64,000 nucleotides of DNA, taken from assembly GCF_000208865.1 (NCBI RefSeq), contig NC_018392.1, positions 434,001 through 498,000 on the forward strand, given 5' to 3'. The notes under the pieces are model-generated. The model saw only the letters and a list, made by a program, of their open reading frames with translations, did not search any database and was not told where the DNA came from. A program made the translations under genes and the position numbers. Shown in pieces: positions 1 through 13,026 of the stretch (position 1 is its first letter; every line of letters begins with the position of its first letter). This DNA is from Neospora caninum Liverpool. Taxonomy: Eukaryota; Apicomplexa; Conoidasida; Eucoccidiorida; Sarcocystidae.

Positions 1-158
1 CGCATCTTGCAGAATCGGCCCTTGTGCACGACAAAAAACGACCGAGATGAAGGCCCGCAGACTCAGAGCCGCAGAGAAGACCGGGTTTTCACACAGAGGA
101 AAGGCGAGGAAAGGAGGCAAGGAGAAAAACACACACAGCCGAGAGGAACTGCCGGAAC
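1..158. other. edge sequence, downstream of or intronic to the diacylglycerol kinase gene
   Basis: This is purine-rich sequence to the left of the last visible DGK exon. It is 3-prime UTR if the TGA at 159-161 is used as the stop, or intron if the overlapping GTGAGT donor is used. No other gene is visible. Confidence 0.5.
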
Positions 159-3100
159 TCACTTCCAGGTGATGTGCATCGTCGTCTCAGGTTGAAGCAT
201 AGTCGGCTCGCCGTCGATCTGCAGCGGAATTTCTTGAGGCAAAATCAACTTGATGTCTCGTCCTTGGCAAATCCGAACGGGTTTCGCCAACCCAACCTAC
301 GGACGAAAAGCAAACATGCATACATGCACACATGCATGCATACATAATATTCACGAAATCTTGATTTCGGAACAGTCCCGGGGTGACCTTTGAAGGCGCA
401 CGCGTGTTTTCTCACCTGAACCTGGCCAAGATGGAACAGACTTTTGAATCCGACAACTTCGATGAGTTGGTCGTTGATGATTTGTTGTCGCCACCGGGTT
501 GGGCTGTTTGCGGCCTTCGCGGCCTCTCTTCGCTGGCTGTCTTCTCGCCGTATTCGCCCTTGGGCCTCTGCGCTCGCCTCGCGTCGCCCCCCCAACCCCT
601 CAGGCTGCGGCCCGAGGCTCGCCGGTTCGCCAGCGCACGGGAAGTTGCTTTCTTCCTGGAAGGCGTCCATCTGGAGGGTGGCGGCGCGTTCGCATGTGGC
701 GTAACCCCTTCCCGCTCGTCTCGCGTCGTCCGGCGTCTTTCTGTCTCCTCGGCCGCTGTCTCTCGACCCTGCCCGGCGAGGTCCGCAGCTGCTGCTCTTC
801 CGAGTGCTCCCGCAGCTTTTTCTTTCTCGCCCTTCTCTGTCTTCTCGTCCAGGCACCACAAGCCCCGCGCGCGTCCTCTCTTTCCCCGCCGTGCAGCCGC
901 AGCACTCGCCGCAAACAAACGCCTGCGTTCTTCCCTCCGGGAGGCACGGGCGGGCGCGGGCCACGTCGCAGTGCCCCGGCCGCGCCTCCGCGGCTCGCCG
1001 AATCGCCCCGCAAGGAGGAGACAGCTCGGAGACAGACACCTTCACAGGCTGCCTGCAAGTCGGGCACGTCCCACCGGCCGCAGCTGCAGCCCCAGACCGC
1101 TTCCTGTCGTCGGCACGGATTCTCGAAACTGGCGACCGCGAGGCGACGGGTCCACGGCCGAGACGGCCGCCTCCTTCCTCTCCCACTGACTTCTCCGGAG
1201 ACTCACGGCCGCGCGCACACGCTGCGTCCTTCGCGGCCAGCTCTGCGTCAGCCAGTGCCGCGACGGTCTCGGGAGACGCGAGTGAACGCCCCGAAACCGT
1301 GCGACGGCGGTCGCGCGGCAAATCTTCAAACTCCCCTTCTTGACCTAAAAAGTCTGGGAATCGTCTCCTCGCGCCTCTTCGCGCCTCTCGGCCTTCCTCA
1401 GAAACACACCGGCGCCCCGGCCACGCGCGCCGAGGGCCGGAGGCAGGGACGCGCGGCGTTTTGTGTTTCGAGGCGAACCGCAGAGAAGGGAGAGGCGAGG
1501 CCCAGAAGGAAGACGCGCCCAAACTTTCGGCGTGTCTCGCGCGTTTCCGCTGGCGGAAGAGGTCCGTGCCAGGCGCGCGCTCGGAGTTCCCATTCCTGGA
1601 GAGACGCGAACGGGCCCTGTGAGGCGACGGCGTCCTGAGGCGCGCGCCGGCGCTTCGCTCTCGAGGGCACTTCCCAATCGCCGCGGAGCAAGCCGGCTCG
1701 TCGGCGGCTCGGAACCCCGGAGCAAAGAGAGGGGGACGTGAAGCGGCGCCGTCGCGCGGCAAAGGAGGCGCGATCTTCGCCCCACAACAGCAGCAGCGGC
1801 CGAGCGTCTCTTCTTCGGCTGCGGCCTCGAACGGGCCGGCCTGCCGAGCCGAGACGCTGCGCGAAGCGAAGGCGTGCGCAGCTCCAGCCTCGAAGTGGGC
1901 GAACGCTGCAGACGGAGGCGCAAAGGGCGGAGGGTCCGAGAGGGTGTGCGCCGCCTCCACTGCCTTTCGCTCCTCTCGTGTTGTCGGGCGCGCGTGCTGT
2001 TGGCGCTGCGTCAAAGGGAGGGCGAACGCGTTGTGCGTCGAGCGCGAAGGCGCCTGCTTCGCCTCCCTCTTGTGAAATCCTGGGAGAGAAGGAAGCGGGC
2101 TGCGAGACACCCGGCCGAGATCGTGCGAGGAATACCGCAGAGACGGAAAAGGAGAGAAACGCCCCGGAGCCGACGGCGACGTTCGCGCCCACGATTCCGG
2201 CGACGCGTCCCACAACTCCACTCCACCTGAAATGCCAAACCAAACGGCGAAGAAAAAACCACAAAGCAGTGACGGCAAAGCTATGCACAAACATGCAAAC
2301 ATACATTTATATACAGAGAAAGAGACAGAGACAGAGAAAGAGACAGGTGCGGAGAGAGATACAGAGATGGAGAAAGGGAGCAACAAGTAGAAAGATACAG
2401 AGCTAGACAAAGAGAGACAGGTAGAGGGAAAGATAGAGCGATAGATGTGCCGGAGTCGACTCGTTGGTACGAGCAGACGTGGCGGCGGCTCCGCACCTCT
2501 CACGTAGACAGAGCGAACAGAGTTAGAGTTGTGTCCACGCAGATAGTAACGCCTCGGGAAGGCACATTGCGCACGATACCGAGGCGAGACGCGGAGAGAT
2601 TGCAGACAGCGGGAATCCGTCTACGCAAGCTTTTCGTCGCAATGTGCAAGCTGCGCACCCTTTTTTTCCTCTCTACCTGCGAAGCTGGGGATGTTGACGA
2701 CGCAAATGCCCTCCAGATACGGGAGAGCGATTTCCTCTCCGTCGCAGAAGATCTTCAGACCTCTTAAGGCGATGTTGGGGGTGACGAGGAAATCGCGAAA
2801 CCCGACTTCGCCATACAGAAACTTGTTTCCGAGCTGCACGGAAAGCAAAGAAGACACGCAGGGAAATAAGCAAAAAAGAGGCGCAGGGAGAGGAGACGGC
2901 GCGTGGTGTATGGCGCCTCGGTTCCTCGCGAGACAAAGACAGGGTCAGATGACCTTTCCCAACCTGCATCTCTCCTCAGATTCCAGCGCTTCCGTCCCCG
3001 GGCGAGAAAGGACGCATTTCTCGCGTTCCGCCTGCCTCAGCGCCCGGTGTTCGAGGTCGGTTTCACAGAGACAAGTTGCTTTCCCACTTCAACTTTGGGC

Positions 3101-4700
3101 ATGCGAGAGAGGCTGCGAAAAAAGAGAGGGACTGAAAACGGCGCCTCTTACGCGGCTTTGAAAAAGCTCTGGATTTTCTTCCCGAAGTTTGTGGAACTTC
3201 AACACAATCCGAGCGGCCACGCCCACGTCGAGGTAGTTCGAAAAGGTCGTCTCGACGAGCGTCGCGTTGGTCTTGTCAGACGTGACTGAAAAAACCAAGC
3301 ACGACAGGGGTGCGCGAAACGACGAAAGTGTGCACCCTTCTCCGCTCTAACGAGTGTAATCGTTGCCCCTCAATGCGCACCCAGATTTTTGATCCGCCGG
3401 AGGAGAGAAAAGAAGGGCGGATCTTCTCGCCAGGCGAGGAGAAAAGAGCGGCGCACACAGAGCCAGAAGAGCGCATCCCGCAGACGGTGAAGCAAGTAGA
3501 GACGGCACCTCCTTCTGCGAGTGTGACCGTCCTTCGGTGGAGGCGTCTCTGTGGGTCGACGGCGCGCAGATTCCTCGGAAGTGACGTCTCTCGAAAGAGA
3601 AAAGCGAAAGGGGATGCAAGGCGAAAGGAGAGCGACCGGACCCACAGGGAGGCTTTTTGCCGCTCCTCTGGGCTTGCTTCCAGCTGAGAAGACCGCCTTC
3701 TCGACACCCTGCTGAACTTCTCGCCTGCGGCTGCCGGGGAGAGTTCCGATGTGCAGGGACGTGCTCGGTCCACTCAAAAGACGCAACGCACCTTTCACTT
3801 TCCAGAGGTCCAGCGTCGAGGAGACGGCGCTCTGAATCTTGAGCAGGTGCTGTACAGGCGCATCCACCACCACAGCCAGGCAACGAAGGTGCACAGACAC
3901 TCGGCGGAAGACCGACAAGAGGGACTGCCGACCTGCCAACCTGCCGACCTGCCGACCTGCCAACCTGCCGACGAACCCCCCCCCCTGTCCCCTGTGTACG
4001 CGGGTTTCTTCTGTGCTTGGCGTCGCTTCCCTCTTTTCCGCCGTGTTCCTGCGCATCCACACGTCCCCAGCATCGTCTCAGCGTCTGCGTGTAAGCAGCA
4101 TCCGTGTGACTCTCGGGGAGCCTTCCCCGTTTTGTCTGTTTCTTCTGCGCGTTCTTTACCTTCATGATGTCTCCGTCAAAGGAGAAGCCCCACCCGAGCA
4201 CGTTGCTCAAGTCGTTGCCGGTTCCGAGGGGACAGATCCCGACGGGGACGAGGCTCCGCAAGTCGCATGCACGCTCCCTCTTCGCTCTTTCCTTCTCTTT
4301 CCGCAGGGCGCCTCGGTGCCGCTCGCTGTCGGCGTCAGTCGTCCTCGAAGCGCCGCGGCTGCCCGTCTCGCTTCCTGGAGTCGAAATCGGCAGGGCGGCG
4401 TCGCCCGAGTCCGCGTCCTCGCCGGTCTGGCCCTCGCTGCTGCGATCGTCCTCGAGCGACTCCGCCCCATACACCTTGTGGATGCTGTCGATGATCCACC
4501 CCACTGTGCCGTCGCCCCCGCAGACCAGCACTCGGAGACGCTTCGTCATCGCCAGCGGCCGGAAGAAAGTCAGCGCGCGGGTCGGGCCTCCCTCTGCCTG
4601 GATATCAATCACCTGGACCGGGAGGAAGAAAAAAAGAAAGGGAATGAGAGAAAGAAAGAGAGGGACGGAGACAAAGAAAGAAAGAAAGAAAGGGAAGGAG

Positions 4701-4766
<66 letters not shown>

Positions 4767-4774
4767 GGAAGGAG

Positions 4775-4813
<39 letters not shown>

Positions 4814-7600
4814 GAAGGAGAGAAAGAAAGAAAGGGAAAGAAAGAAAGAAAGGAAGGAAGAAAGAAAGAAAGAAGTCCGCATCATCGGTCATACACGGTC
4901 ACGAAGTGTTTACTCCAGGTTGTCCGACACGGGGACCGGAAAAAAGAGGGAAGTGAGAAGAGGGTCGGCATTTCTTCCAGTCGTAAAGCCAGGGAGAAAC
5001 GAGAAGAGGAAAGACGCAGAGAGAAGGACGGCGACAGCAGTGGCGCGCGAAACCTTTGTTTTCCCGGCGTTTACCTGTAACGGGTTCAAAATCCCAACGA
5101 GGTCTTTGTAGATCGTTTTGCCCGTCTGCCCACCGCTCTTGACATTGACAAATACCAGGAGCGGCGTGGCCTGCGGCTCTGAAAACCAGAGACTCGGATT
5201 GGACCTCAGCCGCCAAACAGACGCCATGGGCGGCATCGCCTTCGCCACGGAGTACATCATTTGCGTTCGGCTGCTGTCCTTTCGGCGCGCTTTGCTTCCA
5301 GTTCCGGGTGGCATCCCGACCTTGCGCGTCGCGTTGAGTCGCAGCTTTTTCCCTGAAACGCCCGAATCGTCTTCTCCCTTCTCGAGAGCTTCGGAAACCT
5401 GCCTGGGAAAAGCCTGCCGCGTCCCCTCGTTCTCATCCTGAGTGTCTTCCGGTTCCTCTCGCCTTTTCGCCCGCCAAGCCGTTGGCCCCTCTGCCTCGCT
5501 CGGTTCTCTGAGGTATTCCAGCGTTCCCTCCCCGGCGGGGTCGTCGCTCTCGCTCTCTGTCTTCAGATGCGTCTCCGCGAGCGTCTCGCGCTCGTGGTCG
5601 GTCTTTCCTCGTCCCTCTGCGTCGCCGCGCGCTGCGCTCTCTGCGCTCTCTGCGCTCTCTGCGCTGCTCCCTCGTGCCTCCCGCCCATCGCCAGGAGAGA
5701 AGGACGCGGAAGAAGAGAGATCAGAGACAGGTCCCCGGTGCGTCTTTTCCTGGGCATCTAGCCCGACCTCACACCCACCAGACTTGCGAGGTGCCGAGCG
5801 GGATTTCCAGGCCTTGCAGGTCTCCACAGACCGGTTTTCCGGGGACGAGTCGGGGTTCCAGCTCGCCTCTGCATCCTCGAGATCTCTTAACCGCGCGACT
5901 GGCTCACTTCCCCGTCGTTCCTCCACGGGGTCTCCGACCGCCTGCCCTCTATCAAGGCTCTCACCTGCGGAGCCTTTCTCGCAGCGTCTCCCCTCCTCTG
6001 TGCTCTCCGCGTCTTCCCCGGCACCGCCGGCTGTGTGTAGGCCCACAGCTTCCCGTGCCACGCCGGAAGGCTGGGACGGCGCGGCGGCTTCTGGCTTTGT
6101 CGGCGGCTCTGCGAAAGAAACACCGGGAGAAGATGAGGCGAGCTGCTCGGAGCGGCCTTGCTCCGTTGCTGTAGAAATCGCTGAAACCAAAGACGAAATC
6201 GGACGTCGACGTTCACCTCGCGTCTTCGATTCGTCCTGTCTTCCAAGACCCAGCAACGCGGTGTCCCCTCTGTCTCCCTCCGTTCCCTCCTGTCTCTGTT
6301 CACCGTCGGGGTTGCTCGTCGCTTCCCCACGCGTCTGCGCGTGCTCCCCTTCTGCCTTCCGCACAGACGCGACCTTCCTCGCCGTCGTCTTTCGCTCGTT
6401 CGTGTCCTCTTCGTCCTGGTCATGTCTCTCCCCTCCCCCGCTCCGTTCCTCGTCGGTCTCTCTTTCGTCCTGCGCGGTCTCCAGCTGGGTTGTCCGGCGG
6501 GTCGCTTCTCTCTTCTTGTCCGGAGTCTTCTCAGGTTCTTCCGCCCCTGTCTCGCCCGGCGCGATCTGTCTTTGCTCGAATTTTAAAGACTTTTTGAGCG
6601 GCTGCACGATCGCCTCGTTGAACTTTCGCACGCCTTCTTGCATCTCTCGCAGACCTTCCTTGAACCCTTCCTTAACTACCTCCTTGACGCCCACGCGGCC
6701 CCAGAGCGACGACGCCACCCGGAGGAGACCGCGATTCGAGGAGAGGAGCGAGAAGCTGAGGCTGACGGCCGAGGGCGGGAGAATCAGCTGACGAAAGGGG
6801 CCCAAGTCGCAGAGCGGAGACGGCAAGCGGTGGCGGCATTCCTCGTGGAGGGTGCGGTTGCACCAGAGACACCGGAGCCCGTCCAAGCCGAAGTTCGAAC
6901 TGCATGCGAGTCCGCAACAGCAACACGTCGCGTCCGCCGAGAGATTGCCTTGGACGAAGACGTGAGGCGTCGGCGCAGGAAGACACGGCGTCTTGCAGTC
7001 GAGCCGCTCTGCGAGGCGGAGACACTTGGTGTGGGCGTAGCGCTGGCACAGGCTGCATGCCCAGCCCGTGTTCCGGTAGATCAAGAAGCCGGAGATCAGC
7101 TGGCGACAGACCGAGCAGTACCGCGGGGAAGAGGACGAGGAGAACGGTTCCCACTGGTGGAGCGACTTGGGAATCAGGCCGTGCGAGCCGGCCTTGTTGT
7201 AGTGGTGCACGCGGTACCGCCAGAAGATCTGCGAGAGAAGGAGGAGGAAGCTCGCGGTCGCCAGGACACTCAAGACGACGTGGATCATGCGCGCACTGGC
7301 GCCGTCGGTGTCGAGGAAGGGAGTCAGGCGCGCGAGGCCAGAGAGGACGGCGTGGGCCGCAGTCGCGGCGACCTGGCGGCAGGTGCGGAAGCAGAGCGCG
7401 AGCGTCTGGGCGGCGAAGCTGAGGAAGGACGGACAGTCGCTGTCTCCGTAGTACGCGCAGCCGAGGTCATCGGACGCGTCCGGCGGCGAGGGCGACGCGG
7501 GGACCGCGAAGCAAGGCCCGAGAGCGAGGAGGAGGGCGAGGCAGGACCGACAGGAAGAAGAGACTCGAGGACGACGGGGACGCGAGGCAAGACGCGCCAT
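159..7600 (-). CDS. DGK1: diacylglycerol kinase, membrane-anchored, with two C1 domains (DGK1-like)
   Basis: Phosphorylates diacylglycerol to phosphatidic acid, a signal for microneme secretion in Toxoplasma. Exons (minus): 7600-5075, 4612-4160, 3849-3792, 3285-3152, 2833-2677, 2226-416, 296-159; all junctions are GT-AG and keep frame, giving about 1758 residues. In order: signal-like segment (about 19-32), membrane span (about 106-126), two complete zinc C1 domains (about 148-202 and 213-264), a long acidic disordered linker, then the split catalytic domain (FVNVKSGGQTGK; GGDGTVGW near 874; PLGTGNDLSNVLGWG) and the accessory domain (NIPSFAGG, DQLIEVVGF, IPLQIDGEP). A roughly 75-residue insert splits the catalytic domain and about 575 residues split the accessory domain. 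The ATG at 7600 precedes the signal-like segment; an in-frame ATG also exists at 7909. The final TGA overlaps a GTGAGT donor, so more exons may lie off the left edge. The family is certain; the paralogue number is inferred from the anchor plus C1 layout and remembered synteny. Confidence 0.9.
2315..2440. repeat. GA-rich purine tract in a DGK intron
   Basis: A degenerate run of AGAGA, AGACAG and AAAGAGA units, almost free of pyrimidines on the plus strand. It lies in the intron between the exon ending at 2677 and the exon starting at 2226. It is a simple-sequence tract with no coding potential. Confidence 0.8.
3925..3973. repeat. short minisatellite, CTGCCRAC-type units, in a DGK intron
   Basis: About six consecutive copies of an 8-9 bp unit (ctgccaac, ctgccgac) lie within the intron 3850-4159 of the DGK gene. 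The copies are nearly identical, so recent slippage is likely. Confidence 0.8.
4621..4876. repeat. (GAAA)n microsatellite in a DGK intron
   Basis: About 250 bp of almost uninterrupted GAAA tetranucleotides, with a few GGGA interruptions, fill most of the intron 4613-5074. The minus (coding) strand reads TTTC, so the tract gives an exceptionally long polypyrimidine run directly before the acceptor at 4613. Confidence 0.95.
5635..5667. repeat. 9-bp coding repeat (SAE) in the DGK linker
   Basis: Three to four copies of a 9-bp unit in the first DGK exon encode a Ser-Ala-Glu run in the disordered acidic linker between the C1 domains and the catalytic domain. The unit length keeps frame. Confidence 0.7.
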
Positions 7601-10600
7601 CTCCTTGTCCCGGCGCAGACATACGAGAAGAGGAGGGGCGCCGAGAAAAGCGAGACGGAAATGAAGATCCGAGGAAACCGCACGATGCAGAAAGACCGAG
7701 ATCGAGCACGAGCGCGCCAGGGAGCGCGAAGAGCGAGGCGGCGGGGAGCCCAGAGAGTTAGACAGACATACAAAACCAAGGAACTCTGGAGAGCGAGCTG
7801 CAGAGCTGCCTCGCTGGAAAAAGAAAGAGGCTGAGAGGAACGCACGACGGTCGCGCGTGGGCCGGCGATACTGGCGGCACTTTACTTGTTGAACAGAAAC
7901 GGAAAACACCGCGTCGGGCCTTTCTGGAGGAGACTCCTTGTGCCAGGATCGAGACGGAAAGGTGCCATCGTCGGAGCGAAAGCGAGTACGCGAGGCAACG
8001 TTGACTGTCCGGAACAGTCTGTGTGGGAAAGAAGCACAGAGGTCGCGGTGGAGGGACAGAGGAGTCGCACGAGAGGCAGCGAAGGAGAGTGAAGACGGTG
8101 AAGAAGAGGTGCGACATTTCTGGCCGGGTCCTCCGGCGGTGAATCAAGGCCGAGTCACTCCCTTCGGGGCTCGTCCCGTCCGCCGCGCATTTTCTCTCTC
8201 GCCGTCAGTTAGGACGCTGAACTTAATACGCAGGGGAAAAAGACGCGACTCGAAAAGAGTGTCGGCTAGGCCGCCTCCAGTCTCTTTGACATTTTGTCAA
8301 GAGGCCTTTGAGCTTCGAGTCTAATCAGGCCCCCCTGTGTGGACGACGCGGCTTCTTCTCTCTGCGTGCCGGAGGCAGTCCGCCGCGAATTTTGGTCGCG
8401 AGAAAAGTGGAAGTCTGCAGTGCACCGAAAATGCAAAAAAACGAGACTCTGCGTCACACCTGAGCGAAGCGAGAAAGAAACAACTTCCTGAAACGCGCGG
8501 AGGAATTCTGGTTGCCACTCATTAGACACACACTGGTCCTTCGGGAGAGAAGCGGCGTGGTCAGAGGACCGAGAACGCGGTTTTTCACCGGGAAAAAACG
8601 GCACCTGAAAGGTTAAGCACGTCGTCACGAGTCTGAAGGAAGAGTGCGCCGCTCTCCATGCACTCTCCTTTCTCTTCCAAACATTTCGCGTATCTCTCGA
8701 AGAATCTGCTGCACAGAAGAAGCGGATCACCGAGCCTGGATTCGCTGAGCCGGTCACGAGACGAGCCGCCGTGTGGAGGGCCGCTGCGATGTTCCATGGG
8801 TCAGAAAAAAGCTAGGGAAATTCATGAGGAGTGCTTTACTTGGTCAAGAAGGCAGAAAGTGGCTTCAGAGAAGAGGAAGTGCGGAGGCGGCAAACGAGGA
8901 AAAGAGACCGTCTTTCGAGAAGACAAAAACCGCTGGCAACACCGGTGGGTCGGAAGGGTATTGTGGAGACACACATGTCGGCTGACGGACGAAGGCTGTA
9001 TTCAGATTTGTGTTACAATCTCACTTTATTTCCCTCTCTTCTCTCTCTGGGAGGTAAGTTTCGAAGAAACTCGTGAGAAAACTAGCATTTTGCTCCGTTT
9101 ATAATGCGAAGCCAATCCCCTGCACGCAGAATGATCCCGGCAATGCCAGTAGGGACGTCCGGCGAGCAACACACGCTGAAGCTGGGGCAACGAACTCTCT
9201 AAATACACACACAACATACTTGCGATAGCAACTAGATTTTGGTATTCAGTTGCACTACAAGCAGGCGGACACGGGAGTTTTTCAAGGCACCTTGCCTGTG
9301 TCGGGCTTTTGACAACCCTTCCCTACGCTTTCAACGAGTTGAAATGGAGATGTGACTCTCAACGATACGTCCAAAAGCCGAGTCCCACAGAAATAGAGGG
9401 TAAATGCAAGTCCTCCACAAGTATGCATTCTGCTTTTCGCAGGCTTTCTTCGCATAGAGATGACAGAGAATATTCTCAAAGAAACGGCGAGCTGTGTCCG
9501 GGAGGAGCCGTGAGGGGGCTCAGTACGAAAGTTGTGGAGCGCTTCTGCTTACGAACAGAACAAACCCCTCCCATTTTCTTTGCGAAACACTGAGGTAATG
9601 ACCTCATGTCACCACGCGAAGGGGTGCCCGTATACGTCGGTAAAGTAAGAGAGAAGGTGACTGGGAGTTTATCGTTTCTGTGTCTATCTTTTTCTTCAGA
9701 GGAAGCTACCCGATGCGGAGAACCACACACCGGGTCGATGCCTGGCATTCACCAACGTGTGTGCAAGTGCTAGAATTCTTCTGCGCGTAGTACGACCATA
9801 TGCAGATGTCGTAAGTGACCGGTTATGTGTGTGTGTGTGTGGACGACACAGTCAACGGGCAATTCAGCTTCTTGTATCGGCAGGAAACCCGTTTACACCC
9901 ATGGTATGCACAGCAAATCAGAAACCCAGCACACGGAACATTCGGTGTGTCATGCTAGTTGTAAATGCGGTTTTCATCCAATACGGTATATAGGTGTTGC
10001 CTACGAATACTGATCCCACCATGGCATGTCCGCGATTTCCACTTGGTTTGAGCGGCAGATCAATTCAAAGTACGGCCACAGACAATTTGCTCAATGGTGT
10101 CACGAAAACACGTCTTCCTTCAGACATAGTCTGGCTGTTCACAGGCATTGCCCGACCACGTTTAAGTAGCCCCATGAAGTTGACGGAATCAATCTTGAGA
10201 GATTTCGGCAACAAGAAGTCGTGTGTGCCCTTTGTTTCTGGTATCGTCTCTGGCTCGGTGGGCGCGATGGTCTCTATGTGTAGCGAATGGTGAGTCGACA
10301 CCACGACTAGAACGCACGTCACACAGCCGACGAGTGGGATCAACCGACACCCTCTCCGAGGGCCTTGACTGTACGACCACTTCTACTTGCACAATGCTGT
10401 GGCTCCGCATATGTTCACAAACTGCAATCATGATAGGCATGTGGTCACATTCATATCCACACATACTTCCCACGGTGCCGCAATGGCCATTCTCAAGATG
10501 CCTCTGTCTCTTGAGGTATAGAAGTGTGTCCCTTCGAGCCCGGTGTTTTGGCATTGCAGTACTAGTGACGTGGTTGGTCAGGAACTGATATGTCGCTGAA

Positions 10601-12456
10601 TTCACCGACACCAGTTTTTTACGCGATTCAATTACTTTCCGACGGACGTCCCATCATGGGGACCACCCTGACTGACGCTGTCGGTTGTTTTCACCTGGAG
10701 TGAAAGAAAGTGTATCCCTGAGTGAGTCGTCGAGAGGTCTTTGAAACTCCACAGTGGCGATCTTGACCTCCGCATCGGCAAGCACGTTTTCATGAAGAAA
10801 TATGGGGGGCTCCAGACTCGAGAACCAATTGGAATGCATTCTTTGAGAGCAAATGGTAAGGACCTTACTACCTATCTATATATATATATGCTTGTATAGA
10901 AAAAAGGGCAACACAAGTCCTTTGACATGTGCATACCCGTCCTGTATCAGTCGCAACGCAGTGGCGGTGAATCCTTGACTCCAGTTCTATGTCTATTGCA
11001 AAGTGTTTTTCTTCAGCAGTGGCATATCACCGAGTCAGGATTTGCAATCAGCCTGAAGACTTTGGTTGCGGCCCCGTCGAAGGATCTCTATGCTTGGATA
11101 CTTTAATATAGCTTCGTGTAAAAGCGTAAGACAACCCGTTGAAACGAGAGAAAACTTCTTCAAACTTGCCTTAAACCCGCTTAAGCGAAAAAAGCTCATT
11201 TTCAGACGTACGCGTGATGCGAAGCATTTGTTTTCGCGGCTGTAGCAGTCCTGAAACTTCACAGCCAGGGATCGTTTCATAACTCTTGTGGCAACTACCA
11301 GAAGCTGTTTTGCTGCCCCAGTACTACATTCACGAGCTCGGATTTTTCACACAAAAAAAATCTCGGTAGCGAGCAGCATCACCACGGTGTTTCAATATAA
11401 AGCTTCCGCAGGCGTACCAACGATATGCAACGAATGGAGTACGATCCTCCGTACATGGCCGTAGCATATGGTAGGAGGCTTGGGACATGGTCTACTTACT
11501 CTATTCAGCAGTTTCTGCTGCCCAACTCACTTCAGAATATACCTTCAAAGCCCTCTGGAAGTATGAACTAGATGAAATTACCAGCAGACGCATGCTCAGC
11601 AGCTGACACATCAGTAGAAAGTCTCTCTCCCGGGTTTGATTCGTGAAAAACAAAGCCAGTTGTTCTGCTTCAAGGTCTGTGAAGCTATAGCGGTCGAAGA
11701 TGTCTCAATTGTCAGGGTAGACACACGCTGCCGCAGAATAGCAGCTACGCCGTGAGTAAACCATCAGAAAATATGATGCTTTGCAACTTGGGAAGATTAC
11801 GCCACAGGGTATCGCAGCTGGTGAGTCTATATTTTCGATGGCAGCAAAATATTCGTTGTTCCTGCCACATATATCTACGATTCTAAAAGCGTGAAAACGC
11901 CAAATCAATTAAAATCCGGTATATGAACGGCATATTCCCACACGGAACATTAACCGGTCGTCAGCATCTGTTTTACCATGCACCCACGCGATTCAATTGG
12001 ATCATAGCGTAACCGCAAAATTGTGGGATTGGCCAGTCACAAACAGCGAATGAGTGCCCTCAAAACGTGCGGAACCTAACACTGTACGTGCCATTGATAA
12101 AAGCAATGTAACCACATTCTGCTTAAGACGTTGATATGCAATGTGCTCTTTTAGACGGAATTCAACTATCTTTCAAGAAACCATTTCAATGCGAAGAGGT
12201 TTGGCTGTTGCAACCAATATGCTGCGAAATGGGAAGAGTTGGTGGCTTCTAGTGAAGCCTAAATTTGGGACAAAGGCCCGATAAACTCAAGACGAATGAA
12301 AGTTACGGCGAAATCTCAATGTCATCACTACTCGAACCTCGTGTGGAGTGGGAGAACTCCCGTCCAAACACAGATCCGGCACAGATAAGAAACCGCAGCA
12401 TTCGTGCACCACTCATTCGACATTTTGCCTGTTTAATTTCGCTTCTGTTGCACAAT
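7601..12456. other. intergenic region between DGK (5-prime side) and histone H4 (3-prime side)
   Basis: No convincing gene is seen. The first few hundred bases presumably hold the DGK 5-prime UTR and promoter. Short open frames occur on both strands but show no domain, no consistent start context and no linkable splice phases. From about 9,000 the sequence becomes visibly richer in A+T. A (GT)n run lies near 9823-9840 and a short (TA)n near 10876-10889. Confidence 0.6.

Positions 12457-13026
<570 letters not shown>

Noticed and set aside
383..2406. Long open frames on the plus strand opposite the DGK insert
   Set aside because: They are shadows of the GC-rich minus-strand exon. They show no domain and no start context, and the minus frame is anchored by conserved DGK blocks at both ends.
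3839..5111. Plus-strand frames rich in Lys/Glu/Arg across 4600-4880
   Set aside because: They are translations of the GAAA microsatellite within a DGK intron.
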